Shown here one piece after another: positions 10,789 through 21,488 of a DNA stretch of 64,000 bases; within the stretch, counting starts at the first letter, position 1; every line of letters starts with the position of its first letter. The position numbers were made by a program, and so were the translations under genes. Location of the stretch: positions 2,046,001 to 2,110,000 of the forward strand of contig QYRS01000004.1 of the NCBI GenBank assembly GCA_006503535.1. Direction: 5' to 3'. The notes under the pieces are model-generated. The model saw only the letters and a program-made list of their open reading frames with translations. It was not told where the DNA came from and made no database searches. This DNA is from Arthrinium phaeospermum (taxonomy: Eukaryota > Ascomycota > Sordariomycetes > Amphisphaeriales > Apiosporaceae).

Positions 10789-11334
10789 ATGAGTCACGGA
10801 AGTAAAGGCAAAGGCAAAGCCAAAGCCACAAGCCAAAGCAGCAGCAGCAGCAGCGGTAACTCACGTGCAGATACGGGTCCCTTTAGTAACGATTTATACG
10901 AAAGCCTCCAACAAGGGTACAGTACTCCAGCGCGCAGATCTAGGTCTCCCTCGATCCCACCTCAGCTGGGAGCGGACCGCCCCGCCCCTGCCGTCGCGGC
11001 ATCCCAACAGGCAGGCCGCAGACACGCGGCCGACTCCCAACAGAGGGGGCCAACTCAGTACAAGCCCCTCGCACCGGCTGGCTCGCGGCCGGCGCTGCCT
11101 GAGCAGGACATACAGTGCCCTAAGTGCGGACAGCGCACCCCCAAGTCGACCTATAACACCAGGAAGCTGGCCTGCGCAAACTGTGCACCGACGTTTTGTG
11201 CCATCTGTCAATCCTTCAAGGACATATCGCAGTTCCGCCCCGCGAGGCCAAGCGCCTCGAACCCGGACCGGCTCGTAGCAGAATGTTGGGACTGTCGTAA
11301 GAAAAAGGAGTCAAGAGGACAGGGGCAAAGGTAA
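10789..11334 (+). CDS. Small Cys-rich, probably zinc-binding protein
   Basis: Single-exon frame of 181 aa. The first about 100 residues are disordered: a Gly/Lys/Ala repeat (GSKGKGKAKA), a Ser run and Pro/Arg/Gln-rich stretches. The C-terminal about 70 residues carry ordered Cys pairs, CPKC, CANC, CAIC and CWDC, ending in a basic RKKKESRGQGQR tail. The spacing of the second half (C-x2-C, Lys, Phe, then C-x2-C) recalls the zinc-binding pattern of Stc1-type domains, which in fission yeast link RNAi to heterochromatin. That resemblance is an inference from Cys spacing only. The start is the first ATG. No neighbour within 1.3 kb. Confidence 0.6.
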   Translation: MSHGSKGKGKAKATSQSSSSSSGNSRADTGPFSNDLYESLQQGYSTPARRSRSPSIPPQLGADRPAPAVAASQQAGRRHAADSQQRGPTQYKPLAPAGSRPALPEQDIQCPKCGQRTPKSTYNTRKLACANCAPTFCAICQSFKDISQFRPARPSASNPDRLVAECWDCRKKKESRGQGQR

Positions 11335-12653
11335 ATTAGGTAATAGGAATGCCCTCATTCGAATGGTTGGTCACAGATGACGCTGAGGAAGAGGAGGAAT
11401 AAGGTAAAGAGTGTTTCCATGGCGGTAGATTGATTATAAAGACTGGGACTATGTGAAAGTTAGGGCAGCGCCAGCCGGGCTTCACTGGCTATTCATTCAC
11501 TTCACCACTCAATCCTTTTCTAGCTGGCCTAGACATTAATAATACATTATCCATACCACACCAGGCTTGATTCAATTCCAAAATATCCTGTTTAGTCAAT
11601 GTGTAGTTTGAGGTATATATTCCCATGGCAGCAAATACCCGTTCCTATTATCTCTGTATACAGCAGGGGGCCCAGTCCAGCTCATGGCCGGCCATACCTA
11701 TATACAGCATATGACCTTGGCGTAACTCCAAGAATCTCATGGGCAGCTTCACCACGCCATCGAAGTGCAGATATCACGGCCAGTGGTGGCAGTGAAGGTG
11801 GAAAGGGGGTCCATGAACCCGTATCTCCGATTCCTGTTCCCAGGGCCTAGGCAACGTCTGACATTGTGGTTGGGCTCATTCCACCACCTACTTCGAGGAC
11901 TAGATAGGCTGACAGGTCAGGGGGATAAATGACTTGGCTGCACAGCCGACTTTAGCGACCTTAGCGACTCTAGCGGCTGCTCGGCATCAGAGACCCGTTA
12001 GCCTTCAGCCGAACAGGAGGCCGTTTCATGAACTAGAAAGTCCATCTACCCAACGTGGTGGTTAGAGGTCCTAATGGGATGGATTCTACTTGATAACTTA
12101 TGTAGCGCAGTCAAGTATGTATCCGATAAGAAAACCGTTGAACTTACTGACACTACACGATGGCCTGTCTCGTACCCGAGTGTTGAAAGGTTACATGATT
12201 CAAAATCATGTCGCCCAAGGACCCAGAGGGTAAGATCAGACGATGTTTTACTAGAATGGTCCGTAACATCCAGGAAGTTTGACGTTGCACAACCTCTTGT
12301 GTATGATGAGCTACAAAACGGGCTACGCTGCACGTTGTCACAATATTGAGCTTATGAATCACTAACGAAAGTAGGATGTAGAGATGGGAGGTATGTATGT
12401 TTATAATTGTACTTCAATGGACCTTTGGTCTCTATCATAACAACTAGGGTATAAGGATCGATTAATCCCCCTCCGCATCCAAATTGGATGCTAATCCGAT
12501 GTACTGATATGTTGCCTTACTCCCAACCGTCATATCCAAGCCATAACGCCGAAGAAATGCACGCGTGATTTCGTTAGATTTGTTCCGTGCGTCGCGGGAT
12601 CGGCACTATCGCTGTCTCCCGGTACACACGAACATCATTAGGCATTGCCCCCT
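11335..12653. other. Intergenic, no gene supported
   Basis: Between the Cys-rich ORF and the convergent SUR7-like gene. Contains the sequence TTTAGCGACCTTAGCGACTC (about 11950), a short direct repeat, and an 8-bp palindromic hairpin at 12193-12211. No protein-like frame was found. Confidence 0.45.
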
Positions 12654-13688
12654 TTAGTGGGCGGGTCTGTAGGGCTCGTAAGCCAGATCGTGGTGGCGGA
12701 TGCCACCCGACTGGTGCGGCGGCATGCCGTACTGCTGCTGATGGCTGTAGCCGGCGTTGTAGCTACCACGGTTGTCGTGGAGGGGCGCGTAGCTGCCGTT
12801 GGGGATGAACTTTTCCTGCTCGCTGTCGTTGCGACGGTGAGAGCGGGAGCGAGAGCGGCTCTCGGGCTTGCAGCAGCAGATGGTGAAGACCCAGAAGAGT
12901 CCGGCGGCGAGAGCGAACGCGGCGCCCAACCAAGTGACAGCAAGGAAGGACGTGTTGACATTGCCCTTGACGCCGTACCACTTGGCCGTGGCCTCGACGG
13001 CACCGACGACCACAACGGACATGGCCGTCATCAGCGCGGCGTAGGCACAGACGGCGATCGAGGCGACACCGGCGATAACCCAGGTGAGGCAGCTCACGGC
13101 CCGTGAGCACGAGGTGAAGAGGGCAAACAAGAGCTCAACACCGAGAGCAATCATGGCGATGACGTAGACGACCTCGGTCCACTTGGTCACAGTCTTGAAG
13201 GCGTTCAGCGAGCTGACCAACTCCTTGGGGATATCGACCTTGACGTTCATAGCGGTGCCAACCGTTGTCAGGCTGGACGTGTTCAAGTAGGTCGAAGCCC
13301 AGTCGAACTGGGCCTTGGTGCAGTTGCGCTTGTCATTTTGACCGGTTGTGCAGAAACCCCACAGGTTGATATCGTACAGGTCCGCCAGGCCGAGGTCAGC
13401 GGCGGTGATGTTGGTGTTCAGGAGGGCGGCGACGTCAGTGCCGGCAGGGATAGCTTGGTCCTTGGTGAGCTGGTGCACAGTCTCGTCCACATCGCGGCTG
13501 CCCTTGGCCTTGTCTAGCAGACCTTTTGCCGTTACGGGGCTGATGGAAAGGCCGGTTGTGTTGACCCGGAACAGGTAGAGGTCTGTGTTTGTCACGCCGG
13601 TGAGGCCGGCAATCAATAAGCAGATGATGCTAGCGACTACCAGCAGAAACGGTAGCGCCACGCAAAAGACTCTCCCGACGCTGACCAT
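12654..13688 (-). CDS. SUR7/PalI-family four-TM plasma-membrane protein
   Basis: A single-exon protein of 344 aa. The topology fits the SUR7 family of eisosome/MCC or cell-wall integrity proteins: a TM helix at residues 6-29; a large extracellular loop with N-x-T/S sites and the family signature W-x2-C (LWGFC, Trp110 and Cys113), then Cys123; three more TM helices between about 170 and 285 (VVYVIAMIALGVELLFALF, then CLTWVIAGVASIAVCAYAAL, then WLGAAFALAAGLFWVFTICC); and a cytosolic tail rich in Ser/Arg, then Gly/Tyr/His. The start ATG at 13688 directly precedes the first TM helix, which acts as a signal anchor. It could instead be a Pun1-, Fmp45- or PalI-like member; the subfamily is not settled, so no symbol is given. 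Confidence 0.88.
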   Translation of the reverse strand: MVSVGRVFCVALPFLLVVASIICLLIAGLTGVTNTDLYLFRVNTTGLSISPVTAKGLLDKAKGSRDVDETVHQLTKDQAIPAGTDVAALLNTNITAADLGLADLYDINLWGFCTTGQNDKRNCTKAQFDWASTYLNTSSLTTVGTAMNVKVDIPKELVSSLNAFKTVTKWTEVVYVIAMIALGVELLFALFTSCSRAVSCLTWVIAGVASIAVCAYAALMTAMSVVVVGAVEATAKWYGVKGNVNTSFLAVTWLGAAFALAAGLFWVFTICCCKPESRSRSRSHRRNDSEQEKFIPNGSYAPLHDNRGSYNAGYSHQQQYGMPPHQSGGIRHHDLAYEPYRPAH

Positions 13689-13791
13689 CGTAAAGCTGTT
13701 GTGCTTTGTGGGAGATCGGGTAGTTGGTGGTTAGGTGGGTCGATCTCGGTGGTCGCAGGTGGTGATTATGATGTAATAACAATAATACCTG

Positions 13792-13810
13792 GAGCGAGCG
13801 AGCGAGCGAG
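13792..13810. repeat. GAGC microsatellite
   Basis: Nearly five perfect tandem GAGC units, about 100 bp upstream of the SUR7-like start, so probably in its leader or promoter. Confidence 0.85.
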
Positions 13811-16190
13811 TGTGTGGGTGGGCGGTTTTCTGGAGGGGTTCGCCGAAGTCGTTGATCCAAACGAATGTAGATGGATGGACGGAGTTTTTGTTTTTCGAAG
13901 ACGACAGGCAACAAGAAACTAGAAATGTAGAAATAATAGAATGGGAAAACAGAAAGTAATCCAGGAAGCAAAAGCAAGAGGATGGGACGGCTTTAATCCA
14001 AGCACGAAAACCAGACGGCGAGTTACAGTTACACGCAGCATACGCACGCACACTCTCATTCTTCCTCCTCATTCGTTTCGTGATAAGCGTGGCGCAGTGA
14101 TGTTTGTCTTCCTGCTTGCCCACATTTGCCCACCTCAGCCTGGATGTGGATGACTTGGCAGTGTTTAGCCTATCGAGAAACGTCACTTTGGTTGCACTCA
14201 CAGCCCCCCCAACTGCACAAGTGCCCTTTCAGTGCCCCCCAGCCCAGCCCGCGACGAGAGTTTTCTGGAGAATCCGAGGCGATCCTAGCCTGCCTGCGCT
14301 TGGCTCCAGGCAGGGCCAACCCGGTCCGGCGGCGTCCCTTGACGCGCCATCCAAGTCTCAGAGATTGAACGATTCCTTCGTTCGTTTACCACTGACGACC
14401 AGGCTGACGGTTTTTCTTTTACCCACCCGTCCTGGGTCCTATGTACGTAACTGAAAGTGCATGGGGATTTTTCTTTCTGGCCTTTCACTAGTCCGGTGTC
14501 CGGATGATGGTGAAACCCTCGACTCGGGCCAAAGAGAAGAGGAGGATCTACTGTAACCATTTCCCTGGACGTCCCAATATTTGGACACTGGATGCTGCCA
14601 CTTCCTTGGTCCCTTGGAAACACGGCTGCATGACGTCTGTCTGTTTGGGAGGCCTGGGAAGCAAGAAGGTGTGTTGCGAGTCGTGGTTGCTAGGGCGGCA
14701 CAGCAGGATCAGCTGTTTGTGGAGGTGGATGTATGCTGATCATTTACAAAGTTTTTTTTCTCTCTGGTTTTTGTTTGCACTCACTTCTTCCAAAAGAACA
14801 CGCATACTCGCAGCAACGTCGAACTAGCGCATAAGATCTCTGGCACTGCATTTGTTGAATCATTATTGTCACGAATGCCTCTTACGCGTAGGTTTATCGG
14901 CGAAGCAAAAGAAGGAGCTGTGCATCCTGCGTGCATACAGTTTGTTTTCCAACATACGCCAGGGACTTGGCCGGTCATAAAAGTGAGTGGCGTTTCCCTG
15001 GCGGTGGTGGTGAGAGAGATGGCTGGGAAGTTACGCGGCTTGCACATCGGTGGGGAAGCCGGCGCAGTCAGCCCAGCTGCTCTCAGCTCAACGAAACAGC
15101 CAATCTGCGCTCGAAAACACGAAAAGTGATGGGCTACCTTTGCGGGCATTAGAGGACATGAAATCTGCAGTTAAGTTCAGTAGTCTGTAGCCCGCTGTCC
15201 GTGATCTATCTGAAGGGCGTCATACTTGAAATGCACAGACGGGGCAAGATTTCGAAGTAAAACAAATCCGCCGCCGTACTTCTAAAAATAGCTGGCCCCT
15301 CTTATAGGGATGGCTACTACATATATCTACGAATCCCGACCTAGCTACGGAGTACTATTATAACAACGGCAGCATTCCTGGTAAGACCAGACCAATGTAG
15401 AAAAGCGATTTCCATACCCGGAAACGGTTGCCGCAGACACACTCGGTCGTGTTGCCGCAAAGTTAGTTGGCAGACCGGGGACGCAGCCCTTCTCGATTCG
15501 GTATGCGACCAGTCGGATTTTCTGTACGTCAGTACTGCATAGGGCATTACCAGCTAAGGACAGCTCTAATGTATCCTGCCATGCAGTAGCGCAGCAACGC
15601 CCGTCTGTAAGACCAAAACGAAAAAAGGGTTAATACTTCTCATGTTCCTCCAGACCTTGAGTTGATCTATACCAACACATCCTTTGTATCACCAAGGAGA
15701 ACTTGTATGTTATATTCGGGGACCGTGCGGGAACAATTTCCTGCTGATGGTAGAAGACACCAAGGAGAACTTACTCGATATTGTACGGCAAGCAACGCTT
15801 TCGCACCCAAGGGGATTAGGTACTTGACTTCTAGATGGCCGCGCTCACTGCAACCGCAATAATTTGGCCACGTAAACATATCTCCATAGGTATTCCTGCT
15901 AGCTTGTGCCTTGGAGGAAAATGAAGCAAAAGCAAAGCCCAGCCAGTAACGGATATTTACATGCAGTCCGCGGTGGCATTTGGGCAGAGAAGTTGAATCA
16001 CATGGACGTCCAGGGTCCATGCATGCCAGACCCCAGGAGCCTAGCGTCGCGTGACTACACTCACTATACACGAGGTAGTCTGGTTGAACTTTTTGTTTCT
16101 GGTTGTGTAGGGAACTAGCTATTCAATATTCTCGGCACCACCCATGATCATCAGGTCCACACGCGGTTCTGTTCGATACCCTTCCAAAGG

Positions 16191-16223
16191 AGCGGCAGCG
16201 GCAGCAGCAGCAGCAGCAGCAGC
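16191..16223. repeat. GCA trinucleotide microsatellite
   Basis: AGCGGCAGCG followed by seven or more pure GCA units; non-coding in context. Confidence 0.85.
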
Positions 16224-16918
16224 CGTTGAGCAACCAGCAACGGCAAGTCATGCTGCTGTGTTGCCATTGGGTATTTCCAAGCGTCGGAGTTGGTAGTTTC
16301 CGACTTCTTACCCAGAAGCGATGAGTGGCTGAATGAGAGAACGAAAATAGCATCAACAACGACACAAAGACACGACGTCGCTCAAGCTTCATTGTTCCGC
16401 ATTGCTGCCCATCGCAGATGGTTGTGGCAGACAAACCAGTCGGATCGTACCCGCCTATGGATTCGAGGTAGACGGGTGACAGGTAATCGGTCTCGACGCT
16501 TCTGGCGATTTTTTTCCTGCTTCCAGAATCCCAAATGTGACTCGGTGAAGGGGAAATGTGCTGTAGAGGCTCAACCGCCCCGCCTGGAGAATCCACATTG
16601 GTGGGACATTTTCTCCAGTTGGCCCAAGTCTGGAAACTGCATCAGGCATGAACGGGAACAGTTTGACAGCAAGTGAAGCCTGACTGCCGACAGGGGGGCA
16701 TGGCGGGCGGGTCATGCTCAGTGTAGGTGCTCTGTCGTCTGTCTTCTTCAGTAGGTATTCTGGCGGCGGCGTCCTTCGCCCATCTGGTTGCCAATCAATA
16801 GTTCAGTTATGTGATAAGGACTGTGTCAAGATTATACCAGTTGCCAAGTAGGTTTGGCCTGTAAGTGGTAAATGATCAACGCCCGTCGCGGGACTTGCCA
16901 TCAATACAAGAGACGGAC

Positions 16919-16930
16919 GTGTGTGTGTGT
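16919..16930. repeat. GT dinucleotide microsatellite
   Basis: (GT)6 followed by ACGTGTGCGC; intergenic. Confidence 0.8.
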
Positions 16931-18499
16931 ACGTGTGCGCAATCCTCCTCGCCCAACGGACACTTTTACTGCTCAAATACCGCCGAAGTACGTAGTAAGC
17001 GTTTCGAGAGGCCCACGACAAACAGCGACAGTGGCAGCAACAACAACCACAACAACCTCGTCAAAAAACACCCCGGTGCATGTCATACATACGTGCGGCG
17101 AGACCAATAGCCTTGAATCTTGGCGCTCACCACATGCTGTAGCAGCCAGCTACCTACCCAGCTTATCGGGCTCAGAGACTTGGCTGCAACATCTCGTCAT
17201 CCGGGAGCCCGCCGCCAACACTAAACAAACCAACCAACTATCGCCGTCGCTGCTGTTGCTGTATTGAAGACCGCACTCGGTTCATCGTGGCTCTTGGCGC
17301 TGCGCCCGGTTCATCAGCAAAGACTCGCTTTCTCTCTCTTTCTCCGAAGAGAATTGTTCTGTTCCCCTCACCCCAATCCCTCCCGCTCACTCTCCCTGAT
17401 CTACATCTTCGAACCGATTGATCTAGCACCGCCGCCTGGAGTGCTCCTTCTTGCTCTCCCCGCATTTCCTCCAAAGACAGAGACCAGACCATCTTGGACG
17501 CTCGGCCGCTTACGCTTCAGTAGCATCCCCGGGGCTTTGGAAGGGGTTCGCCAGTGTATCGTGCCTAGCCGCGCTAAGGACTCCGGCGTTCTTGTGCCCC
17601 TCTTACTCCTCCTCTTGTTCTTTTCGAGTTGAGTAGCCAGAGGTAGTAGTAGTAGTCGTAGTGGCTGTCTTTGCCGCTTTGTTCTGCACTTGATACTACT
17701 GACTGACTCCCTGATTGTGGAAAATCTTCTTCACTGGGTGCGCCGCAGCCAAAGCAGAACAGAACATCTGAGCAATTCGTCCTGTTCAATCAATCCGGCA
17801 TTCAATCCAGCCCAAAAACCACGCCCTCAATCACGCAATCCCAAGAGGCCTAGATTTCCCTCGCACCCTTCTCGCACCCCACACAACGCGGTTGAATGCG
17901 GCTGAGGTTGGAAAATACGCCAACCCAATCTTTTACTGTGTCTTGCTCGGCCGGAACCCGTACTTTCCCACACCACACTACCCACCGCATCGTCATAGCC
18001 TCACACGTACACATACTCTCTTAGCAGTAGGTTACTTTTCTCCAAACCTCGATCATACGCCCAACACGAGCATCCGATTGTCTTGCCAGTATCCAGTGTC
18101 TGCCTGTGTTTGGTGCCTTTGTTTGTTCATGAACGCCGGCCGCGGATTTACCCACTCCGTTCTGCTGCTGCGCACGTAGTTGGCGCCGACCGGCTCCCGT
18201 TGATGCACGCTCAAGTTCAAGTTACTTACCTCGATTCTTTTGCTGCAGTCAATCTACAACCACGGACGCAATCACGGCGCCTCGAGTCTCCTCCATCACC
18301 CTCATCCTCTCCGCCCTCGAACGGCTCTTCCACCCTCCCTAACCCGACCTGCAACTCCCCAGATCTTGCAACAATCTCGTCGAGTCACCCCGACGTCGGG
18401 TAGCGGTCGGCTGTGAGGATAGCCCTCGGTGGACCACGAAGCGCACCTCCGGCCTCCTACATACAATCCTGTATTCGCTAGACGCCTGGGAAACATACT

Positions 18500-20240
18500 A
18501 TGGGAAACCAAACCTCCAAAGAAGGAGGCTCCTCCAAGGGCAGCGGTCCCGGAGATAACCTGCAGTCTTATCCTAGTTTTAGCAGGTCCGACACCAAGGA
18601 CTCCACCCGTTCCTTTCGCTCCTTGCGATCCAAAATCCCCGGAGGTGGGAAAACAGACAGTCCCAGGAACTCGGCATTGCTGTCCAACGGCGATGCGGCG
18701 GCGGCTACTGCTGCTGCCGAAAAGTCGGACGCCGCATCCGTCAAGTCTGGGCGAAGCGCAAGATCTGGTGTCTCGAGGGTCAGCCGCCCAGATTCCACTA
18801 TCGTTCCGGACTCTCCTGAGTCGCCTCAGTCGCCAGATGGCCTCACGTCTCCTATCAACGAAGATCAACCGCCGCCGTCCCCCATACATTCCACTTCTAT
18901 GAAGGCTGGCCACGCCGACATCACCGCTGCCCAGGCTAGCGGGGAAGTTGACCACGTGTCAGACCAACCTCCTACGGGCGGCGTCAACCCCGGTTCCCAA
19001 ATACCCGGGAAACCAGGCCAATCCATATTGGTCAGAAGGGACAACGTGACCGGCAATGCCACCAGTGCCTCTGCCGAAGGAAACCCTGACGAGACGTTAC
19101 CCGGCGGGGTCGCCATGGGGGATATTAAGGATATTGATCTGGATGATTTCATCAAGCGACTGCTGGATGCTGCGTATGCTGGAAAGGTTACCAAAGGCGT
19201 GTGCCTTAAGAATGCCGAGATTGTCGCGATCTGCCAACGGGCGAGGGAGTGCTTTCTTTCACAACCAGCTCTCCTCGAGCTGGACGCCCCGGTAAAGATT
19301 GTGGGAGACGTCCACGGACAGTATACGGACCTGATCCGCATGTTCGAGATGTGCGGATTCCCGCCCAACGCCAACTTCTTATTCCTTGGCGACTACGTCG
19401 ATCGCGGCAAGCAGTCGCTCGAGACGATACTTCTGCTGCTATGCTACAAGCTCAAATACCCCGAGAACTTCTTCCTGCTCCGGGGTAATCACGAATGCGC
19501 CAATGTCACCAGAGTCTACGGGTTTTACGATGAATGCAAGCGCCGTTGCAACGTGAAGATCTGGAAGACGTTCATAGACTGCTTCAACACCCTGCCGATT
19601 GCGGCTATCGTTGCAGGAAAGATATTCTGTGTTCATGGAGGCCTGTCGCCAGCTCTCAGTCACATGGATGATATTCGAAACATCGCGCGGCCTACCGACG
19701 TCCCCGACTATGGTCTCCTGAACGATCTCCTATGGTCTGACCCGGCAGATATGGAACAAGACTGGGAGGCCAATGAGCGTGGTGTGAGTTACTGTTTTGG
19801 CAAGAAGGTCATCACTGATTTCCTTGCCACACACGATTTTGATCTAGTCTGTCGAGCCCACATGGTGGTCGAGGATGGGTACGAGTTCTTTAACGACAGA
19901 GTCCTTGTTACAGTTTTCAGCGCACCAAACGTAAGTCCCTATGGCCTCATACCGTATGAGGATGCATTGTTAACCATTTGATATAGTATTGTGGCGAATT
20001 TGACAACTGGGGGGCCGTCATGTCTGTGTCGTCCGAGCTCCTGTGTAGTTTCGAACTACTGAAGCCATTGGACTCCTCGGCCTTGAAGAGTCACATCAAG
20101 AAAGGAAGGAACAAGCGTAACACGATGCTTAACAGTCCTGTAGGTCCAACACTCTCGACCGTGTCTCATACGACCGGTTGCAAGCACCTGTACTGACCTG
20201 GTTTCCGTAGCCTGCGAACGTATACCCCCAGAGCGTATAG
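18500..20240 (+). CDS. PPZ1: PPZ-type serine/threonine protein phosphatase
   Basis: Three exons, 18500-19930, 19987-20139 and 20211-20240, all joined in phase 0; about 537 aa. Fungal-specific PP1-like phosphatase that regulates K+ and Na+ homeostasis and cell integrity at the plasma membrane. The start MGNQTSKE is a good N-myristoylation signal, as in yeast Ppz1. A Ser-rich disordered region of about 205 residues precedes the catalytic domain. The metal-binding motifs are GDVHGQ (269-274), GDYVDRG (297-303) and RGNHE (328-332), followed by HGGLSP and [13 protein letters not shown] (Met in this place is seen in Ppz). The introns are 56 and 71 nt. The last tiny exon restores the Ppz-like end [12 protein letters not shown]; reading through the second intron gives an unrelated tail. 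It is convergent with KMT6. Confidence 0.95.
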
Positions 20241-21488
20241 GGTAAGCTCATTGATAAACGAGCTTGAACAGATGTGCGCTGGTTCGAGGTATCGAACGAC
20301 CATGGCCTTGTCTATGAGCTTGGCCCTACCCAACTCACTTGTACGGATCCGGACATTCTTTGAAATAGGAGAGCACAGTCAGTCCCAAGTAGATCAGGGT
20401 GTATCATGTTTCATGATGCACTCGGTGACCCAGGGGCGGCGCCAGACGATCTTTAGCCGAGTTGGATCTACGGCAACTTACGAGCGCACCGCAGCGAACA
20501 GTTTGGGCATGGACGTAGAAATCCATGTCCAATAGCGAGGATGGAGACCTGGAACGGCCTTTCCTCACTTTGCCCTAAAGTCCTGTCGGTAGAGAATGGG
20601 CATGCTTTCCACACATACATACGCATACAGGAGTCGCACTGCAGTAGAAGAATTTGTCCTGCAGTCGCTTCCATGGTGGAAATTAGGCGTTACGGTACGA
20701 TCCGTCCATACACAGAGAGAGAGAGAGAGAGCAAGGCATTTTTTGGTAGGGACAGTTGGCTGGCAAACGTAAATGCCCAGAGGGAGTTTCTCACTCACAC
20801 AAATAGCGAAGCATTGCGAGAGAAGGATAGGGGGAGGCCGAAAGCTGTGACTGATAAGGCTGCTGGAGCGTTGAACTTGTAGATGAATTGGGTCCTGTTG
20901 TTGCTGATGATGTATACTAATCGAGTTTCTTACTACCTATCCTCCTCCTCCCCATTTCTAGAGGATAGACTGACGACGCTGCTTGTTCCTCATTCTATAA
21001 ACAACTGGCGTGACAAAATAGCCAATGAGAATTTGTGTCTAGATCCATCTCTGCTCTTATACATTTCCCGGTGATGACTCCTTCGTAGGTGCTCCCTTGG
21101 CCAAGCTGTTCCAAATGACTTGCAAGCAGTATTACCTCCAACGATATTCACACAATTCTTGTTTTTGTGCCTCTGGTAGCATAATCCAGTAGTATTCGAG
21201 CGCCAGGAAATAGAACTTGCATGTCTAAAGGAAATTGCTGCTCTTTATTATACGATAACACTACTGTACAGCCACCAGGCATACATAACCTGCCTCTTCT
21301 CATCCCCCCTCTCCTATCGTATTCTCCTCAGTCTCGTCCCCTATCTCGTAGAGAAAGTCTATTCTGTAGCAATCATTAAGCACGTATACTCACCCCTTGG
21401 ACGTGGTGGTGTTGTGACTCCTTTGGTATTCTGTTCACAAGCCGGACCCTCATCTAGACAGTCTCTCCAAAACAAGATTACGCCGCGC
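20241..21488. other. Convergent 3' intergenic region PPZ / KMT6
   Basis: About 1.25 kb between two gene ends. Contains an (AG)9 microsatellite at 20714-20731. Short frames on both strands look random. Confidence 0.5.
20714..20731. repeat. AG dinucleotide microsatellite
   Basis: (AG)9, uninterrupted, in the PPZ-KMT6 convergent region. Confidence 0.9.

Larger units (their letters stand above)
13689..18499. promoter_or_regulatory. Long divergent intergenic region SUR7-like / PPZ
   Basis: About 4.8 kb with no supportable gene. The 17.2-18.5 kb part is C/T-rich with many short ATG-started frames and looks like a long 5' leader of the PPZ gene. The rest holds microsatellites (GAGC at 13792, GCA at 16201, GT at 16919). 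A 157-codon minus-strand frame at 16596 is produced by the GCA repeat and is not believable as a protein. Confidence 0.5.

Noticed and set aside
12150..12240. tRNA-Leu-like segment: A-box-like TACCCGAGTGTTGA followed by hairpin ACATGA-TTCAAAA-TCATGT with a CAA 'anticodon'
   Set aside because: No pairing acceptor stem and no B box (GGTTCGAATCC type) downstream; the hairpin also reads as an 8-bp palindrome with a 3-nt loop.
16123..16596. 157-codon minus-strand frame with a run of Cys
   Set aside because: The Cys run is just the GCA repeat read backwards; the rest is low-complexity.
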